Shown: positions 47,903 through 56,497 of the stretch, piece by piece
Numbering within the stretch: the first letter of the stretch is position 1
Layout: every line of letters starts with the position of its first letter
NCBI RefSeq assembly: GCF_004331155.1
Contig: NZ_SJNZ01000008.1
Span: 1 to 64,000 of the forward strand
Length of the DNA: 64,000 bases
Source: Acinetobacter terrestris
GTDB taxonomy: Bacteria > Pseudomonadota > Gammaproteobacteria > Pseudomonadales > Moraxellaceae
Reading direction: 5' to 3'
Made by a program: the position numbers and the translations under genes
The notes under the pieces: model-generated
What the model was told of the DNA's origin: nothing
What the model saw: only the letters and a program-made list of their open reading frames with translations
The model's database searches: none

Positions 47903-48958
47903 TTATTTAGGCTGGCCATTGGCATTAAATTGACGCCAATAGTTCTGCAAATTCAGTTCTTTTAAAGCATTGTTTAAATACTTCGGTTCGTACCAGGTTT
48001 TGGTATCGACATCGCGGCGGATGAGTTTTGCCTCTTTGGCAATTTGTAATGCGCTGTCGATTTGTGCGCGGTGAAATTCATCCAGTAATGGGCTGTTACG
48101 ATCTTTGAGGTTCCAGCCATCCCAGGTTTTTTGATAGTCGACCAATGGAATACCGCTTTGTGACCAAAGCTTATATTGGGTGACACGGTTGGCTTCTTCC
48201 GAACTCCAATGAGCTTGTTTAATCAGTGTAGTGACGACACGTTGCGTGACTTCCGGATATTGTTTTTCAAAATTCTCAGTCACCCAAAAATGCGCCACGG
48301 CTGCAACTTTTGGATCTTTGATTTCAATTAACGTTTTTGCGACTCCACGTGAAACCAAACTAAATGGTGAAGTAATCGTGGCATCAATATCACCTGTTGC
48401 GAGTGATGTACGAGCAGAATAACCATCTTGCGAAATCACGCGTAGATCACGTTCGGTAAAGCCATATTTTGCCAATACACGGTTAAAGACGATTTGACCA
48501 TTCGTGCCTTTAAAGATTGAGAATTTCTTACCTTTTAGATCAGCAAAAGATTTCGCACTAGAACCCGCTGGTACCACCACGTAAGTCGGGCCAAAATGTC
48601 CAGTGGAGAACAACACTTTGGTTTTAAGTCCAGTAGAACGACCCACCAATGAAGGTAAGTCCCCGTGTAAAGCAAAGTCGACTTTGCCATTGGCTAAAGC
48701 CTCATTAGTTGCGGGGCCTGCACCCGGGAAGAATAACCACTTCACAGCAATACCATCTTTTTTAAATTCTTGTTCCAACACACCACGTAAATTGGCTGAA
48801 GCGGCAAAACTTCCCCCCACTTTAGGTTTGCCACCCTCACCGGCACTTGACATAGAAATTCGAATTTCTTTGGGATTGGCAGCATGGATGTGTAAACTTA
48901 AACCGAGTGCAGAGAGCGCTAAAAATGTTGCGGCAATTTTTTTTGAAAAAAGCTTCAT
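47903..48958 (-). CDS. ABC transporter substrate-binding protein, aliphatic sulfonate type
   Basis: About 351 residues: signal peptide (1-26, HIHA) then an SsuA-type fold (FFPGAGPATNEALANGKVDFALHGDLPSLVGRS; FADLKGKKFSIFKGTNGQIVFNRVL; ATGDIDATITSPFSLVSRG). The start at 48958 has AAGGA eight bases ahead; the in-frame start at 48976 is rejected. It is the second, soluble binding protein of the operon and differs from the lipoprotein at 43943, so two substrates or two transport systems are probable. Confidence 0.88.
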   Translation of the reverse strand: MKLFSKKIAATFLALSALGLSLHIHAANPKEIRISMSSAGEGGKPKVGGSFAASANLRGVLEQEFKKDGIAVKWLFFPGAGPATNEALANGKVDFALHGDLPSLVGRSTGLKTKVLFSTGHFGPTYVVVPAGSSAKSFADLKGKKFSIFKGTNGQIVFNRVLAKYGFTERDLRVISQDGYSARTSLATGDIDATITSPFSLVSRGVAKTLIEIKDPKVAAVAHFWVTENFEKQYPEVTQRVVTTLIKQAHWSSEEANRVTQYKLWSQSGIPLVDYQKTWDGWNLKDRNSPLLDEFHRAQIDSALQIAKEAKLIRRDVDTKTWYEPKYLNNALKELNLQNYWRQFNANGQPK

Positions 48959-48982
48959 CGAACTGTTCCTTAACAATCAAAA

Positions 48983-50464
48983 TTAAAAGGTGTACTGAAA
49001 TTGTGCTTGCAATTCGTTGGTATCTTTTTGAGTTGCGGTCTCAATGTCATAGAGGTAATGGTTGAGCTGTAACTGGAATTTGGTGGTTTGCGCAAAAAAC
49101 AGGTTTAAGCCGAGTGAGTGAATGTCGTATTCACCAATGCGACCACTTGCAGTATCGAGATAATCTTTCTGATTTCTATTCGGGTTATAGCTGTCATAAC
49201 GGTAGTAACCCTGAATCGATTTCGGCCAGAAATCGTCAAATTTGGCATTCGATTTAATACTGTTATAGAACTGGTCACCCAAGGTATAGAACGCGGTAAA
49301 GGTATGCCCTTCTGCTTTGGCTTCTTTAACCGCAAGTGCAGCCGTGTCGATATAATCGGTCTTGCCTTGCAGATATTCATAGGTCACGCCAAACGGTGCA
49401 TGGTTATAATAAATATCGAAACCTAAACGGTCTTTCTTGGCTTTATTGTCGCTAATACCTGAACCGGATAGTTTTGCTTCGCCTTTGATATAAGACGCAC
49501 CGACCTTGAATTCACGTAACCAGCTGGCATAGTCCACAGGCAAAGTGAATGCCACACGGCCAATATAATCCTTGCCATTATTGTCATCGGTTTTGTTGCT
49601 GCCATTGCCATTGGTCACACCAATTGCATATTCAAACAATGGCGCACGATAGTTCGCACCGTAGTCCACAAAAGGCTTGGCATCGCCACGAACAATCAGG
49701 CCGTTTTGACGGGTAAATAAACCCAAATATGTTGGTGCAGTTGCAGTGCTGATGGTGGGGCGTAAGTCTTCAGGTGACTGGACATCTAGACCAAACGGTA
49801 GCAATTGTTGACCCAATGTCAGGTTCAGTTTTGCTGTCTCGAGTCCTGAGTTAGTCGAAAGCACGTGATAACGCAAATAAGCATCCAGCAGGTTAAAATT
49901 GCTGTTGTTGCTGCCATCATTACGTTTTGAATAACCAAAAGAGGCTTGGTAATCGAGGTTTTTGCCTTCGTTATAATCTTTAAACAAGTTACCGCGTACG
50001 CCCAGTAATGCCGTACCAATATCAAAGGTTGATTTAGGCGTATTGGGTGCAGTGTTATTGTCTTGCACATTGGCACGCAGTTGCACCGTACCGAATAAAG
50101 TCGTATCACGTGCCGACTTCACCGTTTGGCGCTCGTACTGACGCGACTGATCATATTTATAGTTTTCTACATCGGCACGTAAACCTTCCACATCATCTGA
50201 GGTTGCAGGTGTTGGACCTGCAGCCAATTCAGATGCTTCAATATCTTCACTGCTATAACTTTCTATACTGTCATTCACCGGTGCAACAACAGCCGCTTTG
50301 GTTTGGGGTTGCGCTTCGACAGCATTTAAGCGTTGTTGCAGGGTTTCAATTTGTTGTTTCAAGCTGCTCAGCTGCTTTTGTAAGTCAGCGTCACTGGCAA
50401 AACTCAATTGACTGGTTGCAGATAAAACTAATGCCACTGCAAGGTTTAAGGATGTTTTTTTCAT
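48983..50464 (-). CDS. Outer-membrane porin with N-terminal coiled coil
   Basis: 493 residues: signal peptide (1-23, SFA), a coiled coil (about 25-50, LQKQLSSLKQQIETLQQRLNAVE), a Glu/Ser/Ala-rich linker, then a beta barrel (about 110-493) ending QAQFQYTF with the C-terminal Phe that guides barrel assembly. Resembles phosphate/anion-selective and substrate-specific porins with coiled-coil trimerisation. In the operon it should provide outer-membrane entry for the substrate. Confidence 0.87.
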   Translation of the reverse strand: MKKTSLNLAVALVLSATSQLSFASDADLQKQLSSLKQQIETLQQRLNAVEAQPQTKAAVVAPVNDSIESYSSEDIEASELAAGPTPATSDDVEGLRADVENYKYDQSRQYERQTVKSARDTTLFGTVQLRANVQDNNTAPNTPKSTFDIGTALLGVRGNLFKDYNEGKNLDYQASFGYSKRNDGSNNSNFNLLDAYLRYHVLSTNSGLETAKLNLTLGQQLLPFGLDVQSPEDLRPTISTATAPTYLGLFTRQNGLIVRGDAKPFVDYGANYRAPLFEYAIGVTNGNGSNKTDDNNGKDYIGRVAFTLPVDYASWLREFKVGASYIKGEAKLSGSGISDNKAKKDRLGFDIYYNHAPFGVTYEYLQGKTDYIDTAALAVKEAKAEGHTFTAFYTLGDQFYNSIKSNAKFDDFWPKSIQGYYRYDSYNPNRNQKDYLDTASGRIGEYDIHSLGLNLFFAQTTKFQLQLNHYLYDIETATQKDTNELQAQFQYTF

Positions 50465-50513
50465 ACTCTCATTTCACTTCTTTTTTGTGCCCCAAAGCGC
50501 AAAGCTGCCCCAA

Positions 50514-50534
50514 CCCCAAGCCAAGGACTTGGGG
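50514..50534 (-). promoter_or_regulatory. Hairpin between amidohydrolase and porin genes
   Basis: CCCCAAG (50514-50520) and CTTGGGG (50528-50534), perfect 7-bp arms, in the 97-base spacer. No U tract follows. It may tune the ratio of distal gene expression through mRNA processing or attenuation. Confidence 0.4.
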
Positions 50535-50561
50535 GTAAATGTAGTGCGTTGGAAATACGGG

Positions 50562-52070
50562 TTATGCGGCCTGTTTGTTCTTCAGTTTTTCTTCCACTTG
50601 CGTGCCTTTGAAGAAATCCGGGTTGTTTGCAGTATAAAAACGGTAAGGGTTATCAAACACCAAGGCTTTAAAGTCAGCTTCAGTAATCGCACCTTCTTTG
50701 ACTAAATCCCAAGTTTCAGCCAAAGGTTCAGTCAGCTCTGGTACATCCCAGTGACCTGAATCTGATGAAAATAAAGCATTTATTTTTTGATTAAACGGTG
50801 TTGCTTGAGGATGCAATGCGCCAACAATCGTGCGGTCATCAGCTTCGTTACCGAAGTAGAAGTTTGGTACCCAACGATCAAAAATATCTTGTTTGTTTTG
50901 TACTTTAGCTAAAGCAAAGTCATTAATATCTTGCGGATTTTGCTCACGGTAATGGGACGGCAAAATAATGCCAAAAATATGCTCAAGAATTTCATCATCG
51001 CTATAGTCACGACCCCGGAATAGCTCTTGACCATATTGGCGATACAAACTCAGCACCAATTCACGATCAACATTTGCAGGGTTATATTGCTGAATATGCT
51101 CATTACCGCGTTTTTCAAAACGGTCGACCAAATGCGTCAATACATTGGCGCCCCAAGCTGCACCTGCTTCTAAAAGTGCGATACGTAATTGTGGGAAACG
51201 CTCGGTCACGCCACCAAAGAATAATGCTTTCGCCAATCCTTCAGATGCATCCGCAAAATGGTTAATGTGGTTAAACATGTAGTTGGTTGGTGAATTACGT
51301 GCCACCCAACTTTGACTGCCTGAATGGGTCGAAAGATTAACCCCAAGATCAATACTCTTTTGCCAGAACGGATCGTAATCATGTGCGCTATCGATGCCAA
51401 AAAAATCTAACCAATAGGCATAGCGACGTAGTTCTGCATCATCTGGGTATTTTTCAGCGATCGATTTTACCGGACGGCGAATCGAACCCGGAATAAGCGC
51501 TGTTTTTAAGCCCAAACTCACTGCATGTTGTAATTCTTCAATCCCTTCTTCTGGAGTATTCAAAGGAATAGCAGCCACTGGGGTTAAACGGTCGGCATAA
51601 GGACGATAAATATCCGCATGATAATGGTTAATTGCACGCGTTAAGCTACGGCGTAAATCATCATTGCTTGAGTTAATTGGGAACAAAGAAATATTTGGGT
51701 AAAGCACCGCATAATCTGTTCCTTGCTCTTCTAGACGTTCATATAATAAACCCGGTAAAGACACCGTTGCCAAATCATAAGAATTTTGTGCAGGTGACGC
51801 CCAAAATGGTGGACGGAATAAACGCTTGTCTTGACGCTCTTGTGGCGTTGCACGATACCATTCTGCAGCCAGTACATTTAAACCATTACTGTTTAAATGT
51901 TCACGAAAGGTGTCAACTATTTTTGCGCCACCATATTGTGCAATATAGTCTTCGAGCAATGGACTGAATTCATTGGTATGAATATCCGTATCAATCACTG
52001 GATAATCCAGCTCTGCTTTCACTTCCGCTGAACGGGAATTTCTGGCTTTTAAAGCTTGTAAACTGGTCAT
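50562..52070 (-). CDS. Amidohydrolase (amidohydrolase-2 / ACMSD-like family)
   Basis: 502 residues, metal-dependent TIM barrel. First metal motif DTDIHTNE (about 24-31; Asp-x-His variant of HxH), later THSGS, and SSDSGHWD near the end holding the conserved Asp. Amidohydrolase-2 proteins hydrolyse lactones, esters or amides or decarboxylate aromatic acids. First gene behind the sigma-54 promoter. Start 52070 has AGAGGAA ahead; a longer in-frame start at 52127 lies inside the promoter and is rejected. No signal peptide: acts on an imported or oxidised intermediate (inference). Confidence 0.88.
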   Translation of the reverse strand: MTSLQALKARNSRSAEVKAELDYPVIDTDIHTNEFSPLLEDYIAQYGGAKIVDTFREHLNSNGLNVLAAEWYRATPQERQDKRLFRPPFWASPAQNSYDLATVSLPGLLYERLEEQGTDYAVLYPNISLFPINSSNDDLRRSLTRAINHYHADIYRPYADRLTPVAAIPLNTPEEGIEELQHAVSLGLKTALIPGSIRRPVKSIAEKYPDDAELRRYAYWLDFFGIDSAHDYDPFWQKSIDLGVNLSTHSGSQSWVARNSPTNYMFNHINHFADASEGLAKALFFGGVTERFPQLRIALLEAGAAWGANVLTHLVDRFEKRGNEHIQQYNPANVDRELVLSLYRQYGQELFRGRDYSDDEILEHIFGIILPSHYREQNPQDINDFALAKVQNKQDIFDRWVPNFYFGNEADDRTIVGALHPQATPFNQKINALFSSDSGHWDVPELTEPLAETWDLVKEGAITEADFKALVFDNPYRFYTANNPDFFKGTQVEEKLKNKQAA

Positions 52071-52111
52071 GGCTATTCCTCTAATTTTCATTGTTCTGTG
52101 ATTCTTATTTC

Positions 52112-52126
52112 GCAACAACCATGCCA
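52112..52126 (-). promoter_or_regulatory. Sigma-54 promoter of the organosulfur operon
   Basis: On the minus strand TGGCAT, five bases, TTGC, with ten bases between GG and GC: one mismatch from TGGCAC-N5-TTGC. Transcription would start near 52100, 30 bases before the amidohydrolase ATG. The SfnR-like activator in the same cluster is the obvious partner. Confidence 0.85.
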
Positions 52127-52202
52127 ACTATTTAAGTTATTGTTTTAAATTAACTTATTAATTTTATTCCAACTAAGCCTGTTGGTTTTAACGCGGTATA
52201 TC

Positions 52203-52218
52203 TGTTGATATTTCAACA
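52203..52218. promoter_or_regulatory. Candidate enhancer site for the sigma-54 activator
   Basis: TGTTGA (52203-52208), TATT, TCAACA (52213-52218): a perfect 6-4-6 palindrome about 80 bases upstream of the -24 element, the usual distance for enhancer sites of sigma-54 activators. The region 52130-52330 is otherwise gene-free and AT-rich. Confidence 0.5.
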
Positions 52219-52328
52219 CTTGCTTATTTAAATTCAGCTCGATTCTGTATTTTTATTTCTTATTTTTAGATATAAGGGCTTTTTAGACTTAAATCCTGTT
52301 TTAGCCAGTTTCGGGATATTTCAGATAT

Positions 52329-52353
52329 AAAAAAACCCGCTATGCGCGGGTTT
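52329..52353 (-). terminator. Terminator of the SDR gene
   Basis: AAACCCGC (52333-52340) pairs with GCGGGTTT (52346-52353) around a five-base loop, U tract on the minus strand. Confidence 0.9.
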
Positions 52354-52367
52354 AAATGGCTAGAATT

Positions 52368-53216
52368 TTAAGCCGATTTCTTGTTCTTATTGCCCAATTT
52401 AGTGGCGAATGCCATGATACGCTGATAACCGGTCGGCAAAATGCGCTGCATCAAATCAACAGCTTTGGCATCGTTACCAATCAACAAACGGCGTTTATCT
52501 TTTTGCACTGCTTCAATAATTTGACGTGCGGCTTCTTCAGGTGGGCAACGTAATAATTTATTAAAGGCTTTAGCCGATTTTTCCGGATGCATACCTAAAG
52601 TTCGTATACTGTCATTCATTTTTGCCGCATTGGCAATATTGGTCCGAATACCGCCTGGGTGAACACAGAGCGCACTTACGCCACAGTTTTCCATATCCAG
52701 TTCCTGACGCAGCGATTCAGTAAAACCCCGTACCGCAAATTTGGTCGCGTTATAGGCAGACTGGGTCGGTTGTGCCGTTAAACCAAACAGACTGGAAATG
52801 TTGATGACATGCCCATCACCCGACTTCTTGATTAAAGGTAAAAACTCTTTGGTGCCATAGACCACACCCCAGAAGTTAATATTGACAATCCATTCCAGTT
52901 CTTCGTAACTTGCCCCTTCAACGGTTGAACCCAGCGCGACCCCGGCATTGTTGAAAATCATGTTGACTGAACCATGATTTTGCACGGTATCCGCAGCCCA
53001 TGCTTTCATGGCATCGCGGTCAGCCACATCCAGTTTTTGGGTGGTTACACGCACATGACTGTCTTTGACCAGTTCAACTGTTTGCGCCAAACCTTGCTCA
53101 TTCACATCACTTAAGGACAAATGACAACCCTGTTTTGCCAAAAGAACCGCCAACTGCTGGCCAATCCCTGAACCCGCACCGGTAATTGCAGCGACTTTAT
53201 TTTTAAAATTTTTCAT
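52368..53216 (-). CDS. Short-chain dehydrogenase/reductase
   Basis: 282 residues. Nucleotide motif TGAGSGIG (about 14-21), NNAG, catalytic Ser in NISSLFG and YNATK (Tyr-xxx-Lys), then PGGIRTNIA. NAD(P)-dependent oxidoreductase of the classical group; the C-terminal third (RRLLIGNDAKAVDLMQRILP) resembles SDRs acting on lipid-like or alkyl alcohols. Expression is set by an overlapping promoter and operator and a divergent TetR regulator. Confidence 0.92.
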   Translation of the reverse strand: MKNFKNKVAAITGAGSGIGQQLAVLLAKQGCHLSLSDVNEQGLAQTVELVKDSHVRVTTQKLDVADRDAMKAWAADTVQNHGSVNMIFNNAGVALGSTVEGASYEELEWIVNINFWGVVYGTKEFLPLIKKSGDGHVINISSLFGLTAQPTQSAYNATKFAVRGFTESLRQELDMENCGVSALCVHPGGIRTNIANAAKMNDSIRTLGMHPEKSAKAFNKLLRCPPEEAARQIIEAVQKDKRRLLIGNDAKAVDLMQRILPTGYQRIMAFATKLGNKNKKSA

Positions 53217-53303
53217 GACTCATCCTTATCCAATTTTTTCTGCACCATTCACCTAAACATCGCGATTATTTTTCTGTTGTGATGAAGTGCAGTTCATCCA
53301 TCC

Positions 53304-53332
53304 AATATAATTTTGACAATACATATTGTCAA
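53304..53332 (-). promoter_or_regulatory. SDR promoter overlapped by a palindromic TetR-type operator
   Basis: On the minus strand TTGACA (53327-53332), 17-base spacer, TATATT (53304-53309). The -35 box and part of the spacer are covered by a perfect inverted repeat TTGACAATA-CA-TATTGTCAA (53313-53332). A repressor bound here would block the promoter. Likely ligand: the TetR protein encoded at 53449. Confidence 0.8.
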
Positions 53333-53448
53333 TATAATATATGACCAATAGCAAGATCAAAGCGCATCTGGCCATTTGTGACATAGGTCTACGAGTAAAT
53401 TATTGTTAATATAAGGCAAAATCTAGATTTAATTCGGCAACTACATTT

Positions 53449-54159
53449 ATGACTGAACCATACGAAAATCTTGAAGAAAAACAAAATAAGCTGTCGCAAA
53501 CTAAAGAACGTCAATTTAAAGGCCTGTCTTTAACTGAGCGTAAACAGGCACGTCGTGAAAAGTTGATTGAAGCCGGCATTGAAGCTTATGGCACGCATGG
53601 TTTTTTTGCGGTGACGGTAAAAGATATTTGTAATGAAGCCAAACTGACCGAACGCTATTTCTATGAATCTTTTAAGAAAAGTGATGAACTTTTTCAAACC
53701 ATCTTTTTAAAATTGATCGATCAATTGCAGCACAATGTCATGCAAGCCATCATGCAGGCATCAACCGATCCGCGAAAAATGATTGAATCTGGCTTAACTG
53801 CATTACTGACCACCTTAAAAGATAATCCACGTATGGCACGGATTATTTATATCGATGCCATGTTGGTTCAAGAGCTGCATAATCAGGCCACCATTCATGA
53901 AACCATGCTGCGTTTTGACCGCATGATTCATGCCTTTGTCATGTTAATGATGCCGCATATTGACCGTTCCGAGCGTGAAATTTCTTTGGTTGCAACCGGA
54001 CTAAATGGCTACGTCACTCAAATTGCGATTCGCTGGGTGGTGAGTGGTTTTAAACAGTCCATGCAAGAAGTTTTATCGTCTTGCAGTATTGTTTTTCTGT
54101 CGCTGCTGGATACTTTCTCAGAAAAAGAAAAAATATTGAAAAAAGAAAGTTCATCTTAA
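53449..54159 (+). CDS. TetR/AcrR family regulator
   Basis: 236 residues. After a charged N-terminal extension (1-35) comes the TetR helix-turn-helix (about 38-85: RREKLIEAGIEAYGTHGFFAVTVKDICNEAKLTERYFYESF), then a helical ligand domain. Divergent from the SDR gene 232 bases away with a palindrome between them; probably represses that gene until a ligand appears. Ligand unknown. Confidence 0.9.
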   Translation: MTEPYENLEEKQNKLSQTKERQFKGLSLTERKQARREKLIEAGIEAYGTHGFFAVTVKDICNEAKLTERYFYESFKKSDELFQTIFLKLIDQLQHNVMQAIMQASTDPRKMIESGLTALLTTLKDNPRMARIIYIDAMLVQELHNQATIHETMLRFDRMIHAFVMLMMPHIDRSEREISLVATGLNGYVTQIAIRWVVSGFKQSMQEVLSSCSIVFLSLLDTFSEKEKILKKESSS

Positions 54160-54298
54160 ACAGCCGAGTAAAATACATACAATGTGTTGAATTCATTATA
54201 TTTAGATGCCTGATTTAGTTTTAAATTTTCATTTTTCAGCAGAAAAATTGTCACATTTCTTTGCGAAAATTGGCATATCGCCCTTTTCTGCAATGATA

Positions 54299-54332
54299 CT
54301 GTCATAATTAATCTTTGTAATAAGCCTGTCAT
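54299..54332 (+). promoter_or_regulatory. Possible Pho box half-sites ahead of phoB
   Basis: CTGTCAT occurs twice on the plus strand (54299-54305 and 54326-54332), each followed by A/T-rich bases, as in PhoB 11-bp repeats. Their 27-base distance is not a multiple of 11, so this is not a canonical tandem box. Autoregulation of phoB is plausible but not shown. Confidence 0.4.
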
Positions 54333-54377
54333 AAATACAAAACGGTTCACCGTTAACATCAAATAGGATATTGCGTT

Positions 54378-55088
54378 GTGAAAGATGACTATATATTAAT
54401 CGTCGATGACGAACTTCCCATTCGAGAGATGATTCATACCTCTTTAGACATGGCAGGCTTTCAATGCTTACAGGCAGAAGATGCTAAACAAGCCCACCAA
54501 ATAATCGTGGATCAACGCCCTGCGCTTATTTTATTAGATTGGATGTTACCGGGTGGGATCAGCGGGGTTGACCTGTGCCGCCGTTTAAAACGCGATGAAA
54601 GCTTAAATGAAATTCCAGTAATTATGCTGACTGCACGTGGTGAAGAAGACCATAAAGTACAAGGCCTCGATGCCGGTGCAGATGACTATATGACCAAACC
54701 TTTCTCGACCCGGGAACTGGTATCACGGATTAAAGCGGTGTTACGCCGTGCCAATGCCTTAAGTGGCGAAAAAACCATTGATGCCAATGGTCTGGTGCTT
54801 GATCCGGTCAGCCAGCGCGTCAGTTTCGGTGATCATATTTTAGAGATGGGGCCAACAGAATACCGTTTGCTGGCATTCTTCATGACCCATCCAGAACGTG
54901 CCTATACCCGCGCTCAATTGCTGGATCAGGTTTGGGGTGGTAACGTATATATTGAAGACCGTACCATTGATGTGCATATTCGCCGTTTACGTAAAGTGCT
55001 GGAACCTTTTGGGGTAGACCGCTATATACAAACCGTTCGTGGCACAGGTTACCGTTTTTCGACCCGCACAGATGTCGCTTTAGGTTAG
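54378..55088 (+). CDS. phoB: Phosphate regulon response regulator PhoB
   Basis: 236 residues from a GTG start. Receiver domain (1-120) with the acidic pocket (VDDE), phosphoacceptor Asp in [10 protein letters not shown], Thr in MLTARGEE and Lys in DYMTKPFS; OmpR-type winged helix (about 135-230, [29 protein letters not shown], typical of PhoB). Activates phosphate-starvation genes. phoR follows after about 25 bases. Confidence 0.95.
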   Translation: MKDDYILIVDDELPIREMIHTSLDMAGFQCLQAEDAKQAHQIIVDQRPALILLDWMLPGGISGVDLCRRLKRDESLNEIPVIMLTARGEEDHKVQGLDAGADDYMTKPFSTRELVSRIKAVLRRANALSGEKTIDANGLVLDPVSQRVSFGDHILEMGPTEYRLLAFFMTHPERAYTRAQLLDQVWGGNVYIEDRTIDVHIRRLRKVLEPFGVDRYIQTVRGTGYRFSTRTDVALG

Positions 55089-55113
55089 CCGTTTTTTAGG
55101 TAAATTGCGTTTT

Positions 55114-56472
55114 ATGTATGAACCCTACCCCATCCCAGAACTTGCCCGAGAACATAAACGGTTCCGCTACAGCAGTTTATGGAATTTTGCCAAGCAAGAT
55201 TTACGTTTACTTGCCTTTTTACTGCTGATTGCAGGTTTAATGGGTATCGGGATGGGGTATTTCTGGATTTTTATTTTTATCGCTTTTGCGATATTTTTCG
55301 CTTTTCAATTACGTTCACTATATTTGGTGAATGAATGGATTTCCAATCGCCCTTACGATGTTCCACCCAATTTAGATGGGATTTGGGGGGCATTGCTGTT
55401 TAATGTTTATCGTGCACAGCGCCAAGAACGTATTGTACAAGCAGAAATGGTCGGCTTAATTGATCGCGCGCAATCGTCCTTGGTTGCCCTGGCCGAAGCT
55501 GTAGTTTTGATTGATGAATTACACCAGATTGAATGGTGGAATCCCGCAGCGGAAAAGTTGCTCGGAATTCAACCCCTAGATCGGGGGCGTAATATTTTAA
55601 CCCTGCTGCGTCAGCCAAATTTTATTGAATATTTTAACAATATAGATCAGGCACCCGATGGCTTAAAAATGAAATCTTCTGCCTTTGAAGACCATTATGT
55701 TCAAGTCAAAATGACCCGTTTTGGTGGCGAGAGCCGTCTATTGGTGGCTTATGACGTTACCCGCATGCACAATTTGGAACAAATGCGTAAAGACTTTGTC
55801 GACAATATTTCCCATGAACTGCGTACGCCCCTAACCGTACTCAGTGGTTATATTGAAACCTTTACCGATCAGGAAGATTTAAATCCACGCTGGAAACGTG
55901 CCTTTGACCAGATGCAGGCCCAAACCAGACGTATGAACGCCTTGGTCAATGACTTGCTGTTACTGTCACGTTTAGAAAGCAACAAGCAGATTGCCAAGAA
56001 CCAGATCATTGAAATGCCAGGGCTGATGAACCAGCTGTTTGATGATGCTCAAGCCTACAATGTTGACTATCACCATACGTTGAATTTAGATATCGACAGT
56101 CATTGCGACCTGATTGGTTCAGATACCGAACTTTCCAGTGCCTTCAGCAACCTGATTACCAATGCCATTAAATACACGCCTAAAGGCGGAACCATTACCA
56201 TGGGCTGGCATGATGATGGCGAGCACGGCATCTTTACCGTTGAAGATACCGGCATCGGGATTGACCCCAAACACTTGCCGCGTTTAACCGAACGTTTCTA
56301 TCGTGTTGATAGCGCGCGTAGCCGTCAAACTGGCGGAACCGGTTTAGGGCTGGCCATTGTCAAACATGTGCTGATGCAACACGGCGCACATTTGGAAATT
56401 GAATCTAAAGAAAATCAGGGCTCGACCTTTAAAGTGATTTTTCCAAAAGAACGCCTCTATCACATCAACTAG
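55114..56472 (+). CDS. phoR: Phosphate regulon sensor kinase PhoR
   Basis: About 452 residues: basic N-terminus, two close membrane helices (about 33-70), a linker, a PAS domain (about 120-225), H-box FVDNISHELRTPLTVLSGY, and a HATPase domain (NLITNAIKYTPKGG, DTGIGIDPKHLPRLTERFYRVD, GGTGLGLAIVKH). The short periplasmic loop fits PhoR, which senses phosphate through PstSCAB-PhoU rather than directly. The start is uncertain: ATG 55114, or TTG 55105, which has AGG four bases ahead. Confidence 0.94.
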   Translation: MYEPYPIPELAREHKRFRYSSLWNFAKQDLRLLAFLLLIAGLMGIGMGYFWIFIFIAFAIFFAFQLRSLYLVNEWISNRPYDVPPNLDGIWGALLFNVYRAQRQERIVQAEMVGLIDRAQSSLVALAEAVVLIDELHQIEWWNPAAEKLLGIQPLDRGRNILTLLRQPNFIEYFNNIDQAPDGLKMKSSAFEDHYVQVKMTRFGGESRLLVAYDVTRMHNLEQMRKDFVDNISHELRTPLTVLSGYIETFTDQEDLNPRWKRAFDQMQAQTRRMNALVNDLLLLSRLESNKQIAKNQIIEMPGLMNQLFDDAQAYNVDYHHTLNLDIDSHCDLIGSDTELSSAFSNLITNAIKYTPKGGTITMGWHDDGEHGIFTVEDTGIGIDPKHLPRLTERFYRVDSARSRQTGGTGLGLAIVKHVLMQHGAHLEIESKENQGSTFKVIFPKERLYHIN

Positions 56473-56497
56473 CCGTACCGTACAGATTGGGCTTAAT

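Noticed and set aside
50480..50520. Second sigma-54 promoter ahead of the porin gene (GGGGCAGCTTTGC on the minus strand)
   Set aside because: Spacing between GG and GC is nine, not ten, and the gene is well placed within the operon behind 52112.
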